A DNA stretch of 64,000 bases from Limnanthes douglasii subsp. nivea (lineage: Eukaryota > Streptophyta > Magnoliopsida > Brassicales > Limnanthaceae). The notes under the pieces are model-generated. The model saw only the letters and a program-made list of their open reading frames with translations, was not told the origin of the DNA and did no database searches. A program made the position numbers and the translations under genes. Shown in pieces: positions 50,726 to 60,809 of this stretch (the stretch's first letter is position 1; each line of letters opens with the position of its first letter). The DNA is taken from NCBI GenBank assembly GCA_036936605.1, contig JAUPFV010000002.1, positions 125,100,376-125,164,375 of the forward strand, read 5' to 3'.

Positions 50726-52560
50726 ATGGAAAATGAAATGCATATAGATCTAGCCACGATGGTTCAAGAGGGCTAGTTTGGAGAAGAGCATATTACAGCC
50801 TCATCTGAGAATGATGAATATGAGAACAAAACTCAATTACACGATGAGCTTTCTGAATTATGAAAACAAATTGAGACAATAAAAAAAATACACAGACATA
50901 CTGAAAGAGATTTGGTTATACCGGATGATAATCCCCCCAATCATCTGAAGCGACCTTCGGGGGATAATTCACCTAAAAATCATCAACTTTGTAGAAAATA
51001 TCCTCAGACTAAAGACAATTCTAACTCTTCGAGTCTAGCAAAAGTTCTTCTTCATAGTCAAACATCTCATCATGCTCATCAAGTAGTAATTACTATCAGA
51101 AGAAGAAGAAAGATAAACATCCAAATAAATGTCGATCTAAGAAAACTGTTAGTCGGAGTAAAGGTTGAAAGATGAGGATACCCCAGGAAAGAAGCATCGG
51201 AAAGATAAAAAGACACATTATCGGGAAAACATAAAAGGGTCAGTTGATCATAGCATAGACCAGCTGTTGAGTGGCCCATTTGTCGTCCAGTCCGACCACA
51301 TTTATTTTTTGATTTTTGTGAAGTCCATCGATTTAGTCATGGGCGTAATTCGAGGCAATCCTTTTATCAACAAAATTTTTATCCGTGCACCTCCCTAAAC
51401 ATCTTGATATCTCCAAAATGGAGAAGTACAATAAAAGTAAAGATCCAGATAATCACTTAGAACAATTCAAGAATTTTATGATGAGTTTCAATGATGATGA
51501 TAGTTTATTGTGTCGAGCATTTTCTCAAACATTCAAAGACAGTTCCTTGAAGCAAGGGGTCGATTAAAATATTTGGTATGTGCTGGATGACCTTCCGAAG
51601 GAAATTTGTGAGAAGCAATGAACTTATGGGAAATGGCAAGACAATAATTTATTTTCACCCGCTTGCTTTCAAAAGTCTGAAGGAATATGTTAGTTGGTTC
51701 GTGAATACAAAAAACGGTTTAACTGATTGTTACAAACAGGTGGCCATATCATCCCTCGGGCAGGGGTTGTTATACAGAGATTTAGCAGATATGGTTACCA
51801 GAAAGTAAGCAGAAACTTGAGGTGAATTGTTAAATCAAGTTGGAAAACAAATTATGGTATAAGAAACTAAACGGTTAAGGAAACCTCGACAAAATAAAAC
51901 TCTTGCAATTACATCACAACCACAACCTACTGGTCAGTCTCATGTTTCTTCCAACAGTCGTCCTCGAGAGTCTTCTCAGGGTTCTAGCTGGTCCAGGTCG
52001 AATCAATCTCAACAATCCAGGCCAAATGGGATAAATGGGTTCAACCGAGCTATTTCTTAGAACTAATTTAGAATGTGGCAACAATTTACGACAGGTCCAA
52101 TGGCATGTACAATTCTGAAGTCCTGATCCTATTCAAACCCTAAAAGAAAACTGAAATACCCATTTATGTAAGTATCATAAGGATACGAGGTATGACACTA
52201 AAGATTTTATAGCCCTGAAACAAGAAACTCAGTTGTTAACTAAGAATGGAAAATTGACGGCTTCTGTTAAAGCAAAAGATATGTATAGAGCACAAAGTAC
52301 GAGCAAACCAGGACTTAGCGCTGGTAAAGTTCAAGCAGCTTTATCAGCCGTTCGAAAGCTAGCTATAGAAGCTCCTATAACAAAACACACCATGGTAATT
52401 ACGTAACAGATTATTGAGCAGTTTGATATGGATTCTGAATACTTCGATCCAGATCCGGAACGAGGTTGTGTGAATACGATAAGTGGAAGTAGTGGGAGAG
52501 TTTTCAGTTTATGTTAGTTCTTCGAATCATTAATAATATTTGGAAGAGATGCAATGACAA
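50726..52560 (+). pseudogene. gypsy-4 gag
   Basis: Begins at ATG 50726 (MENEMHIDLATMVQEG). The gag core is at 51385-51560 (LPKHLDISKMEKYNKSKDP, FMMSFNDDDSLLCRAFSQTF) and 51578-51808 (LKEYVSWFVNTKNGLTDCYK). The zinc finger near 52155-52205 is reduced to CKYHKDTRYDTKDF, so its second His and last Cys are gone. Linker relics follow to about 52560. Multiple stops and frameshifts. Confidence 0.75.
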
Positions 52561-52639
52561 CACTTTCGAGTTGTTCTAAAAAGAGGCACATGAACAGTTT
52601 ATATGTTCAATTGAAAGGAAAAATGTCAACTCATTTGTA

Positions 52640-53148
52640 TGAAGGCCCTGCACCGATCATAGTTTTTGATGAAGATGATCTAAGAGATGTTGTTTGGCCA
52701 TATGAATATGCAGTGTAATAGGGGAATCTATTGAAGGGGCAGAAATCCAAAGGATTCTGATCGATACGGGCAGCTCAGCTAACGTATTTTTTTTTCCTTC
52801 CTATAAACAAGTGAAGAATCCTGCTGTTATTCAACATTCAAATCAAACCAGTGTAAGCTTCACATGAAATTTTGCAGATGTGATTGGAGAATTCGAAAGG
52901 GAGACAATTCTTGGCAAATGTCATTTTTGGTAGTGGTAGTGAATTGCCCAAGTTTTTATAATGTCATTTTTGGAAAATATTGACTTTCAATAATGCACGA
53001 TGTTGCATCAGCCGTTCATTAATGCTTAAAGTATGGCATTGAAGGTCAAGTCAGAGTGGTTTAAAGTGGTCAGAAGGTAGCTAGAGAATTTTATGTTACC
53101 GCACTCGCCCCAAAATCTCTCAACCATGTAGCTGCTAAACCGAACTAG
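52640..53148 (+). pseudogene. gypsy-4 protease, first copy
   Basis: Contains DEDDLRDVVWP, then ILIDTGSSANVFF with an intact DTG motif and a degraded body (DVIGEFERETILG). It ends at CCG AAC TAG (53146-53148). About 95 percent identical by eye to the second copy at 54515-54905. After TAG AAATGG the sequence jumps to RNase H instead of RT. Confidence 0.75.
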
Positions 53149-53154
53149 AAATGG

Positions 53155-54512
53155 AAAGAGAAGTTAGTGAAATATTTGCAAGTACCCAGGGCTGAAAATG
53201 TAAGGTATGAGCATGTACCCAGGGCTGAAAATTTGATGGTTGATTCTTTGTCCACTATCACATATGTTGAATCCTACCTATGTTACAATAATGTCCATTA
53301 ATATTGATGAGAGAATAAATGACAAGAGAGAATAATGTTGGATCTTGGACCTGACGTGACTAAGGCTCAATATTCTGGAGAGAGAAAGTAGAAAGAGAAT
53401 ATTATATTCAATTGTCCCACCTACCAAGAATAATGGGTTCCCTTTTATAATGGGGAAGGGTGGACCCGTTTATGTCTTTGGTGGTATTGTTTTATTTCTC
53501 CTTTAGTCCTTTACAAAATACTTTGTTTACAAATTACCCTCTAATAAATAATAAATACAATAATAGGCATATTCATCTCCTTCTATTTACAATTGACTCC
53601 TTTTCTGTTAAGATCGGCGAATTGCTCCCTTATCAAATATCAACAACTCTACAAATAAAAGCTGAAATATAAGAAATTTGTCAACTGTCGACTATAGTGA
53701 GCTATGATTGGAGGTATAATATCCAAACCTTCATTACTAAAGGTATTATTCATGATAACAAAATCTTAGCCAAGAAGTTGAAATTTAAAGCGCATGGGTT
53801 TTTAGTTATTGGGGAAGTTCTTTACAAGAAATATTTTACCAAGCATTTACTACGTTACCTTGGGTCTGACAAGTCTCACGTAATTATGTCTGAATTGTAT
53901 GATTGACAAGGTTCGACCCACTACGGTTATAAAGATTTAACTATAAGGGTTTTGTTGGCCTTTCATCATGACAGATGCTAAAGAATTGGTTAAATGATGT
54001 GATCCATGTCAAAAGTTTGGAAACACAATTCATGTTCCAGTAGTTCCAATGGAAAGTATATCCAAAGTAGTGCCCTTCAATAAATTGAGGCTTGATTTAG
54101 TTGGCCCATTGCCAATGGCTTCTGGAGGATGTCAGACTATTATTTTGGCAATTGATTATTTTTCGAAGTGGCCAGAACATACACCTCTCTCTGGAACCAC
54201 TTCTAAAGCAGTGATAAAGTTTATTTTATCCAGTATATGCTGAAAATTCATAATACCTAGGAGTATTACCACATACAATGACCCTTAATATGATAATAAG
54301 AAAATACAAGTATTATGTACATCAAGACAGATCTGACATTATTTTTATTCAATTTTCTATTCACAAGCCAACGAGCAGGTAAAAGTGGTAAACAAAAACA
54401 TTTTAAAGTCTCAAAAATAATTTGGAGGGGGCGACAGAACAACTCCTCACAATGCTACACAATAGCCATCTATATTTTATTGAAGAAAATATACTCAAAG
54501 CTTATTTAAGAA
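53155..54512 (+). pseudogene. gypsy-4 RNase H/integrase, first (extra) copy
   Basis: Matches 56710-57860 closely. Includes YLQVPRAENVRYEHVPRAEN, WRYNIQTFITKGIIHDNK, LYKKYFTKHLLRYLG and LVGPLPMASGG. It has a 331-bp solo LTR inserted at 53305, a 15-bp deletion near 53955 between TTGGC repeats, and a deletion of about 110 bp near 54468. It ends at 54512, where protease copy 2 starts. Confidence 0.8.
53305..53635. repeat. Solo LTR (331 bp), gypsy-1-related family
   Basis: TGATGAGAGAATAA to CTCCCTTATCA with perfect AATAT flanks (53300-53304 and 53636-53640). Its end, GATCGGCGAATT, matches the end of the gypsy-1 LTR. The duplicate at 56855-56870 reads straight through (TTAATATCAGCAACTC), giving a natural empty site. 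Confidence 0.9.
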
Positions 54513-54903
54513 CAATTTATACGGGCAGCTTAGCTAACATATTATTTTTTCTGCCTATAAACAAGTGAAGAACCCTGCTGTTATTCAACATTCAAATCAA
54601 ACCAGTGTAAGGTTCACATGAAATTTTGTAGATGTGATTGGAGAATTCGAAAGGGAGACAATTCTTGGCAAATGTCATTTTTGGTAGTGGTAGTGAATTG
54701 TCCAACTTTTTTATAATATGATTTTTGGAAAATATTGACTTTCAATAATGCACGATGTTGCATCAACCGTTCATTAATGCTTAAAGTATGGCATTGAAGG
54801 TCAAGTTGGAGTGGTTCGAAGTAGTCAGAAGGTAGCTAGAGAATTTTATGTTACTGCACTCGCTCTGAAATCTCTCAACTATGTAGCTGCTGAACCGAAA
54901 TAG
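54513..54903 (+). pseudogene. gypsy-4 protease, second copy
   Basis: Starts abruptly within the active-site segment (TACGGGCAGC, the end of the DTG-coding stretch), so the catalytic Asp codon is at the breakpoint. It then runs parallel to 52765-53148. It ends AAA TAG AAA TTA (54898-54909), followed by the RT polyprotein (LLESSH). Confidence 0.7.
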
Positions 54904-56340
54904 AAATTACTAGAGTCCTCTCATATTATAATCATATAGATGATCCAAGAGAGACTCCTAGTATGGTCATACCTATTGAAAAAGTAAAAATTCATAGTTT
55001 GGCTGATGGAGAAAATGCTAGAATTGGGTTGAAATTATCATTACGATTAAAAGAAGAATTACTGATATTTTTGTCCAAGTATCTACATATGTTTTCCTGG
55101 TGCAGTGAAGATGTAACAGGTGTACCAACTAGTGTTATGTGTCACAGGTTACCAGTGCGATCGGATGTCGGTCCGATGATTCAAAGCAGAAGGGAATTTT
55201 CTAAGAAAAAGTCTGAAGCGATTTTTAAAGAAGTAGATCGACTAACAAAAGTAGGTCATATTAGGGAATCACAATACCCGTTATGGACGGAAAACTCAGT
55301 GATGGTAAAAAAGAAAAGCGACCAATGGATAATGTGTATTGATTTTATTATTTTTAATATAGCGTATCCCAAAGATCCATTTTCGATTCCTTAGATAGAC
55401 CAATTAATGGACTCCACTTATGGAAACAAGTTATAATATTTTATGGATGTTTTTGTTGGTTACAACTAGATGCAGAAGAATCAATATCATATTCCATTTA
55501 TTACTAAGCGAGGGCTATATTGCTACAAGGTGATGCCCTTTGGTTTAAAGAATGTTGGGGCCACTTATCAGCGTTTAGTAAACAAATCTTTTGTCAACCA
55601 TATTGGTAGAAATTTAGAAGTATATATTGACGACATGATGGGGAAAATAATAAAATAAAAAGACCATTTATTTGATTTCAAAGAAACGTTTTCCAACCTA
55701 AAAGCCATCAATTAGAAGCTAAATCCGAGGAAGTGCACTTTTCTTGTGCGATCCGGAAAACTCTTAGGCTATATCATCAATAAGAAATGAATTCAATTAG
55801 ATCTAACACAATTAGATGCGTTATTAGCCATGGACCCCCCAGATCTACAAAAGAAGTCTAAGTGTTAACCGAAAGAATGGTGGTCTTGAATCGTTTTGTG
55901 TCAAGATCATCGAATAAATGTGCACAGTTTTTTCGAGTATTGAGAAACACAAAGGAATTCAATTGGTCTCCAAACTATGATAGAGCGTTTATTGAACTAA
56001 AGAAACATTTTTTCTACCCTAAAACTTTGTTTAAACAGCAGGAAGGAGAAAGACTTTATGTGTATTTGGTTATTTCGGATTTTGATGTAAGTGCAATATA
56101 TTTTTGAGAGGTTGATACTTACCCCCGTCTAGTGTATTACATTAGTAAGACTTTATTAAATGCGAGAAAAACATCTAAACTTGGAAAAGTTACACTTTGC
56201 CTTGGTAATAGCAACCATGAAAATGCGACCTTATTTTCAAGTGCATCTTATCACGGTTTGAACTTCTTTTCCACTAAAACGTATGATGCGGAGGCCGAAT
56301 ATATCAGGTCGTATAACAAAATTATCTATTGAATTGAAGG
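54904..56340 (+). pseudogene. gypsy-4 reverse transcriptase
   Basis: 54963-55394 gives MFSWCSEDVTGVP, SQYPLWTENSVMVKKKSD and the FTDLNRA position decayed to FIIFNIAYPKD. 55470-55658 gives MPFGLKNVGATYQRLVN and the catalytic YIDDMM, intact. 55862-56107 covers the RT connection (VLNRFVSRSSNKCAQFF, LYVYLVISDFDVSAIYF). Stops separate the parts. Confidence 0.8.
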
Positions 56341-58101
56341 ATTACAATATTTATTTTACTCCTCGAACATCAATCAAGGCACAAGTTGTAGCTGACTTCT
56401 TGATTGAATTCCATTCAGCTCAGCCTTATTTGGGAACCCCTATCGTTGCACCAGAAAAAGAATGGATGGTTCGAATAGATGGGTGATCCCGTATGTTGGG
56501 GTGTGGGGCAATAATATGTTTAATTTCCCCATTTGAGGATTCGATGTACCACACTATCTAGTTTGGTTTCAAAGCATCCAATAATGAAGCTGAATATGAA
56601 ACATTAATTATTGGTGTAAGGCTAGCTCGGATTTGCGGGACACAAATAATCTAGTTGGTAAGCGATTCATAACTATTAATACATCAGGTTCAGGGTTTCA
56701 CTGAGACATGGAAGGAGCAGTTAGTGAAATATTTGCAAGTATCCAGGGCTGAAAATGTAAGGTATGAGCATGTACCCAGGGCTGAAAATTTTATGGTTGA
56801 TTTTTTGTCCACTATCGCATATGTTGAATCCTACCTATGTTACAATAATGTCCATTAATATCAGCAACTCTACAAATAAAAGCTGAAATATAAGAAATTT
56901 GTCAACTGTCGACTATAGTGAGCTATGATTGGAGGTATAATATCCAAACCTTCATTACTAAAGGTATTATTCATGATAACAAAAGCTTAGCCAAGAAGTT
57001 GAAATTTAAAGCGCATGGGTTTTTAGTTATGGGGGAAGTTCTTTACAAGAAATATTTTACCAAGCATTTACTACGTTACCTTGGGTCTGACAAGTCTCAC
57101 GTAATTATGTCTGAATTGTATGATTGACAAGGTTCGACCCACTACTGTTATAAAGATTTAACTATAAGGGTTTTGTTGGCAGGATATTATTGGCCTTCTA
57201 TCATGACAGATGCTAAGGAATTGGTTAAATGATGTGATCCATGTCAAAAGTTTGGAAACACAATTCATGTTCCAGTGGTTCCAATGGAAAGTATATCCAA
57301 AGTAGTGCCCTTTAACAAATTGAGGCTTGATTTAGTTGGCCCCTTGCAAATGGCTTCTGGACGATGTCAGACTATTATTTTGGCAATTGATTATTTTTTG
57401 AAGTGGCCAGAACATACACCTCTCTCTGGAACCACTTCTAAAGAAGTGATAACGTTTATTTATCCAATATATGCTGCAAATTCATAATACCTATGAGTAT
57501 TACCACATACAATGGCCCTTAATATGATAATAAGAAGATAGAAGTATTATGTACATCAAGACAGATCTGACATTATTTTTATTTAATTTTCTATTTACAA
57601 GCCAACGAGCAGGTAAAAGTGGTAAACAAAAACATTTTAAAGTCTAAAAAAGAATTTGGAAGGGGCGACAGAACAACTCCTCACAATGCTACACAAGAGC
57701 CATTTTTTCTTTAGTATACGGGATGGACGCAATAGCTCCAATGGAGTTCACTTATCCCTCACTTAGAGTCCAAAATTACTCCGACAATGAGATCACAGTA
57801 ACGACTAAGCTATATTTTATTGAAGAAAAGATACTCAAAGTTTATTTAAGAACAATTTATCATCAAGGTTTGATGAGGAGCAGATATGCATCCAAAATAC
57901 GAAGAAAAGAATTCGGGGTTGAAGATAAATTTTTTAGAAAAGTGTTTTTACATACGAAATACAATAAATTTGAAAAGTTGACGTCGAATTGGGAAGGCCC
58001 CTATACCATTATAGAAAGGAACATATCGACTAGTTGATCAAGAGGGCATTTCATTGAGACACCTATTGAATATTAAACATCTGAGACTATACCTTGAGTA
58101 A
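56283..58101 (+). pseudogene. gypsy-4 RNase H/integrase, main copy
   Basis: RITKLSIELKDYNIYFTPR and FLIEFHSA lead into RNase H (WMVRIDG at 56460-56486; NNEAEYETLIIG near 56580). Next are LLRYLGSDKSHVIMSELYD, a zinc domain relic, and the integrase LRLDLVGPLQMASG. The second catalytic region is ruined (ITTYNGP followed by a stop, where DNGPQF is expected). The C-terminus at 57723-58037 (YGMDAIAPME, RRKEFGVEDKFFRKVFLH, WEGPYTIIE) ends in LRLYLE and TAA at 58099-58101. Confidence 0.8.
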
Positions 58102-58162
58102 AGATATGTAAATTTTTTACTTTACCTTTATTTAAGGTTAATATTTAAGGGGCATACTCTTT

Positions 58163-58186
58163 CCTGCCTTGGTGGCTCAGGGGAGG
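58163..58186 (+). other. Conserved post-pol hairpin, gypsy-4
   Basis: 61 nt after the pol stop: arm CCT-G-CCTTG, loop GTGGCT, arm CAGGG-G-AGG, then TTTTAACC; preceded by GGGGCATACTCTTT. The inner stem again differs from gypsy-1 and gypsy-2 but keeps pairing. Confidence 0.7.
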
Positions 58187-58261
58187 TTTTAACCAAGTGC
58201 CCGTATTACCAATGTACCTTTTTTTGCCTTTCAAAACCTTTTGTTGCTAAGTATATTTGTT

Positions 58262-58540
58262 AAATATTATATGTCTTTGAATGGATTTCCTTCTAATGAC
58301 TTTTGTTTGCAATATTGTATGCCTTTGAATGAATGGATTGTGTTTGAAATCTCATATGCCTTCGAATGGATTACCTTCGAATGGATTTTGCATGCCTTCG
58401 AATAGATTACCTCCGAATAGCTTATGTTTGAAATCTTGTATGCCTTCAAATGGATTACCTTCAAATGACTTATGTTTGAAATCTTGTATGTCTTCAAATG
58501 GATCACTTTTGAATGGCACGAGTTCAAAATTTTATATATC
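58262..58540. repeat. 48-bp tandem repeat in gypsy-4
   Basis: The block TGCCTTCRAATRGATTACC recurs at 58393, 58441 and 58489 (48-bp period), with shorter related copies to the left. Each unit contains TTCRAATGG sub-repeats. It occupies the same slot (between pol and antisense gene) as the unrelated 89-bp array in gypsy-1. Confidence 0.85.
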
Positions 58541-58559
58541 GTGGGTGCATTAGTTGGGA

Positions 58560-60486
58560 ATACCTTATCAAACGCTTCAATCGAACCCTGTATACTCATT
58601 CATCGGATCGTTAACCTCAATGGTACCCTCTCCCTTGAAATTTGGAAATAAAAAAGGCAATGTTCGATACAAGAATAGTGGGAACACTAGTATCCGGGCG
58701 GAAAGCCAAATCTGAACTGGTTGAAGTTTTCTTTTCTTTCATCACTTCTTTGCTTGTTTCTATTTTAGCTTTCTTTTTCTTAGGCTCAAGCATATCTGTG
58801 GGCACATACCTTCCTTACATAGTGTCAGAAACTACGTCTAACAATGATGCATCGATCTCTTAAGATTGTCCCTCGGTAGTCGTTTCAACCACACTATTTA
58901 TTATTTTTATGTTTGTTCATATCACTCGGGGCTCTTTTTCTGGTTAGCAGGTATAGCTTCCCATCAGCAGATTCAATTTTCAACAAGAAAGAAGTGGGTA
59001 AGGGAGAAGTGGTGAATTTTTTCCACGATAACACTATTTTGGAGTTGGTCCTCCAAATATGGTTGCGAGTTAAGTTGGCTGGGGTAAAACACTCGTGAAA
59101 ACCATTATCCTATTTTTTCTCTACCCACGCATGCAGTTTCTTAAAATTCATTTGAGTATTCTTCAGATGATGTGTAAAGCGGTTTGGAATAACTGTAAAG
59201 AAAATAAGATTAAACTTATAATAAAACAATCAAGTAAATAATAAATGCATGTTTGAAGAGAATTACTCAGGCTCTTCCAAAATCTAGTAAGTTGGCTTGG
59301 ATTTTGTTTGGAATACGAAAAATTCTTACCATTTTCCCATGGCCCACAAATGAACAGAAACCGAGTCTTCTATATCTTGTCCAATTCTAACAAATCGTTT
59401 ACTACTTTGTAATAATTCCAAACATTAAACTAATAGAAGAGAATCTTATAATTTCGACATAGCCCAGAAATAGCCGCCATCTGTTCTATAGGCATTGGAG
59501 CTATGGAAATTCGTGACGCTATTACAAGCGAGTAAGGTGTACCAAGCATTCGGACTATCTTGGCTTGGACACAACTGAACTATGTGGAAATACCTAACAA
59601 CTTCAGGATCTAAGGGAAACTGAATGCTCCAATTTAGCATTTCGGTGTAAACCAAAAGCTCATTAGAGCGACAATATATTAGAGTTTCACAAAACTTAAC
59701 CAGCCTAACTCTAATCGTATATGAGAATCCCCACTTAATACGAATACTATTTAACTCTTTATCATGAAGATAAACATAAGATGTCTTATTTAGCGCTAAA
59801 AAATATTGTACACTTACTTTTTTAAAGTTGGGACCAACACGTCTAGCCAACGAGATCGAGAGCTCTTCAGGTTTTGCTTCTATAATATTTCCTTTACCCT
59901 GAATTTTCTTCTATGTCAAAACCATGTCGATGAAAGGCTTTGAACTTTCACATGTTTGACCATATGTCTCAAGGGGAGAGTCTTCACTGAGGTCTTCCAT
60001 GACTTCTTCCATTACCTGCGATTTCGATATTGATTGTCTAATATGATGAGTGTTAACATTATCTTTTCTGACATATGGGTGTTTATTCGGATTTGGTAGA
60101 GAGGAAAAATCAGTCAATATCAATGGTTCCACAATGGCTTTAGCTTTTCCTTTCGACTGTCTGATCACCCTAAGTGGGATGACATTTTCCAAATCCGATC
60201 CCATAGTTTTAAATATGGAAGGAGTCCAGTGACTTGTGGTCCTTTGAGATTGTGATGGCTTTGAAGAGTACTGGGGCGAAGTGGATAAATGAGTAGTTAG
60301 AGATGGCTCTGGGAGAATGTTGCGACCGTAAGGATAAACACCCCCGTATTCGATAACTTGAGTAGTAACTAATGGGGGTGAAGAAGCAGGTAATCCAACA
60401 CTGATTGTAGCTTTATTTTTCTCTTCATCTAACTCAGATAAGTTTAACCAACCGTCTTTGATTAGATTTGTTATAACAGTATACAT
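58560..60486 (-). pseudogene. Antisense ORF of gypsy-4 (aORF-4), decayed, intron position kept
   Basis: Minus strand, opposite to gag-pol. It starts at ATG 60486 (MYTVITNLIKDGWLNLSEL), as in gypsy-2. MGSDLEN, MEEVMEDLSEDSPLE and GPNFKKVSVQYFLAL follow. The core is at 59850-59460 (LNWSIQFPLDPEVVRYF, CPSQDSPNAWYTLL). Exon 1 ends near 59267 after PWENG and FWKSL. The intron is 59266-59193. Exon 2 begins IPNRFTHHLK and continues DNGFHECF, LTRNHIW, LSWKKFTTSP and GKLYL (to about 58920), then a Lys-rich patch (PKKKKAKIETSKE, 58780). It is interrupted by TAG (59911) and later stops and frameshifts. Homologous to aORF-1 and aORF-2. Confidence 0.72.
59193..59266 (-). other. Phase-1 intron position in aORF-4
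   Basis: 74 nt on the minus strand: donor CTGA|GTAATT, acceptor CTTTACAG|TT, phase 1. The flanking residues (WKSL before, IPNRF after) align with WSSV and LPKDF of gypsy-2, so the splice site is homologous. Confidence 0.65.
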
Positions 60487-60585
60487 ACAAGAACCATCTA
60501 CAATTCTAATACTTGTTAGGTGAACTAAAAATGTTCAACTATTACGAATGACATAGATCGTGCGAAGGAGAAATTGGTATCATAG

Positions 60586-60809
60586 GTGAACTTCTCTTCG
60601 CACACCCGGTCAGTTTGGATTTATTACAGACGTTTCCAAATGTGGTAATAATGGATAAAACTTACAAGGTAATAAAATACGAGATGTCGTTGTATGAGGT
60701 TGTTGGAGCCACTTCTATCGGGAAGACTTTCTACATTAGATTTGCATTTATATCTGGTGATAAATTCGAGAGCTATAAATAGGTGTTAACCTAGATGTTA
60801 GCCACACAT
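60586..60809 (+). pseudogene. MULE (Mutator-like) transposase scrap
   Basis: Plus strand: LLFAHPVSLDLLQTFPNVVI, MDKTYKVIKYEMSLYEVVGA and IGKTFYIRFAFISGDKFESY, then a stop. This matches the core of the MULE transposase domain (first catalytic Asp in the MDxTYKT motif, LPLLEIVG, TFxVAFAF). Only about 70 residues remain. It marks the right end of gypsy-4. A TATAAATA at 60770 is part of this coding relic. Confidence 0.75.

Larger units (their letters stand above)
50119..60585 (+). mobile_element. Tat-type gypsy element 'gypsy-4', rearranged, 3' LTR missing
   Basis: Plus-strand order: LTR, primer site, gag, protease, [RNase H/integrase copy 1 with solo LTR], protease copy 2, RT, RNase H, integrase copy 2, hairpin, 48-bp repeats, then the antisense gene (minus strand). 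The extra block is a partial internal duplication. The right end is lost where a MULE scrap begins. All coding parts have stops. Confidence 0.8.

Noticed and set aside
60768..60776. TATAAATA as promoter of a gene to the right
   Set aside because: These bases are part of the MULE coding relic (codons for SYK), and no coding region follows in 60.8-64 kb.
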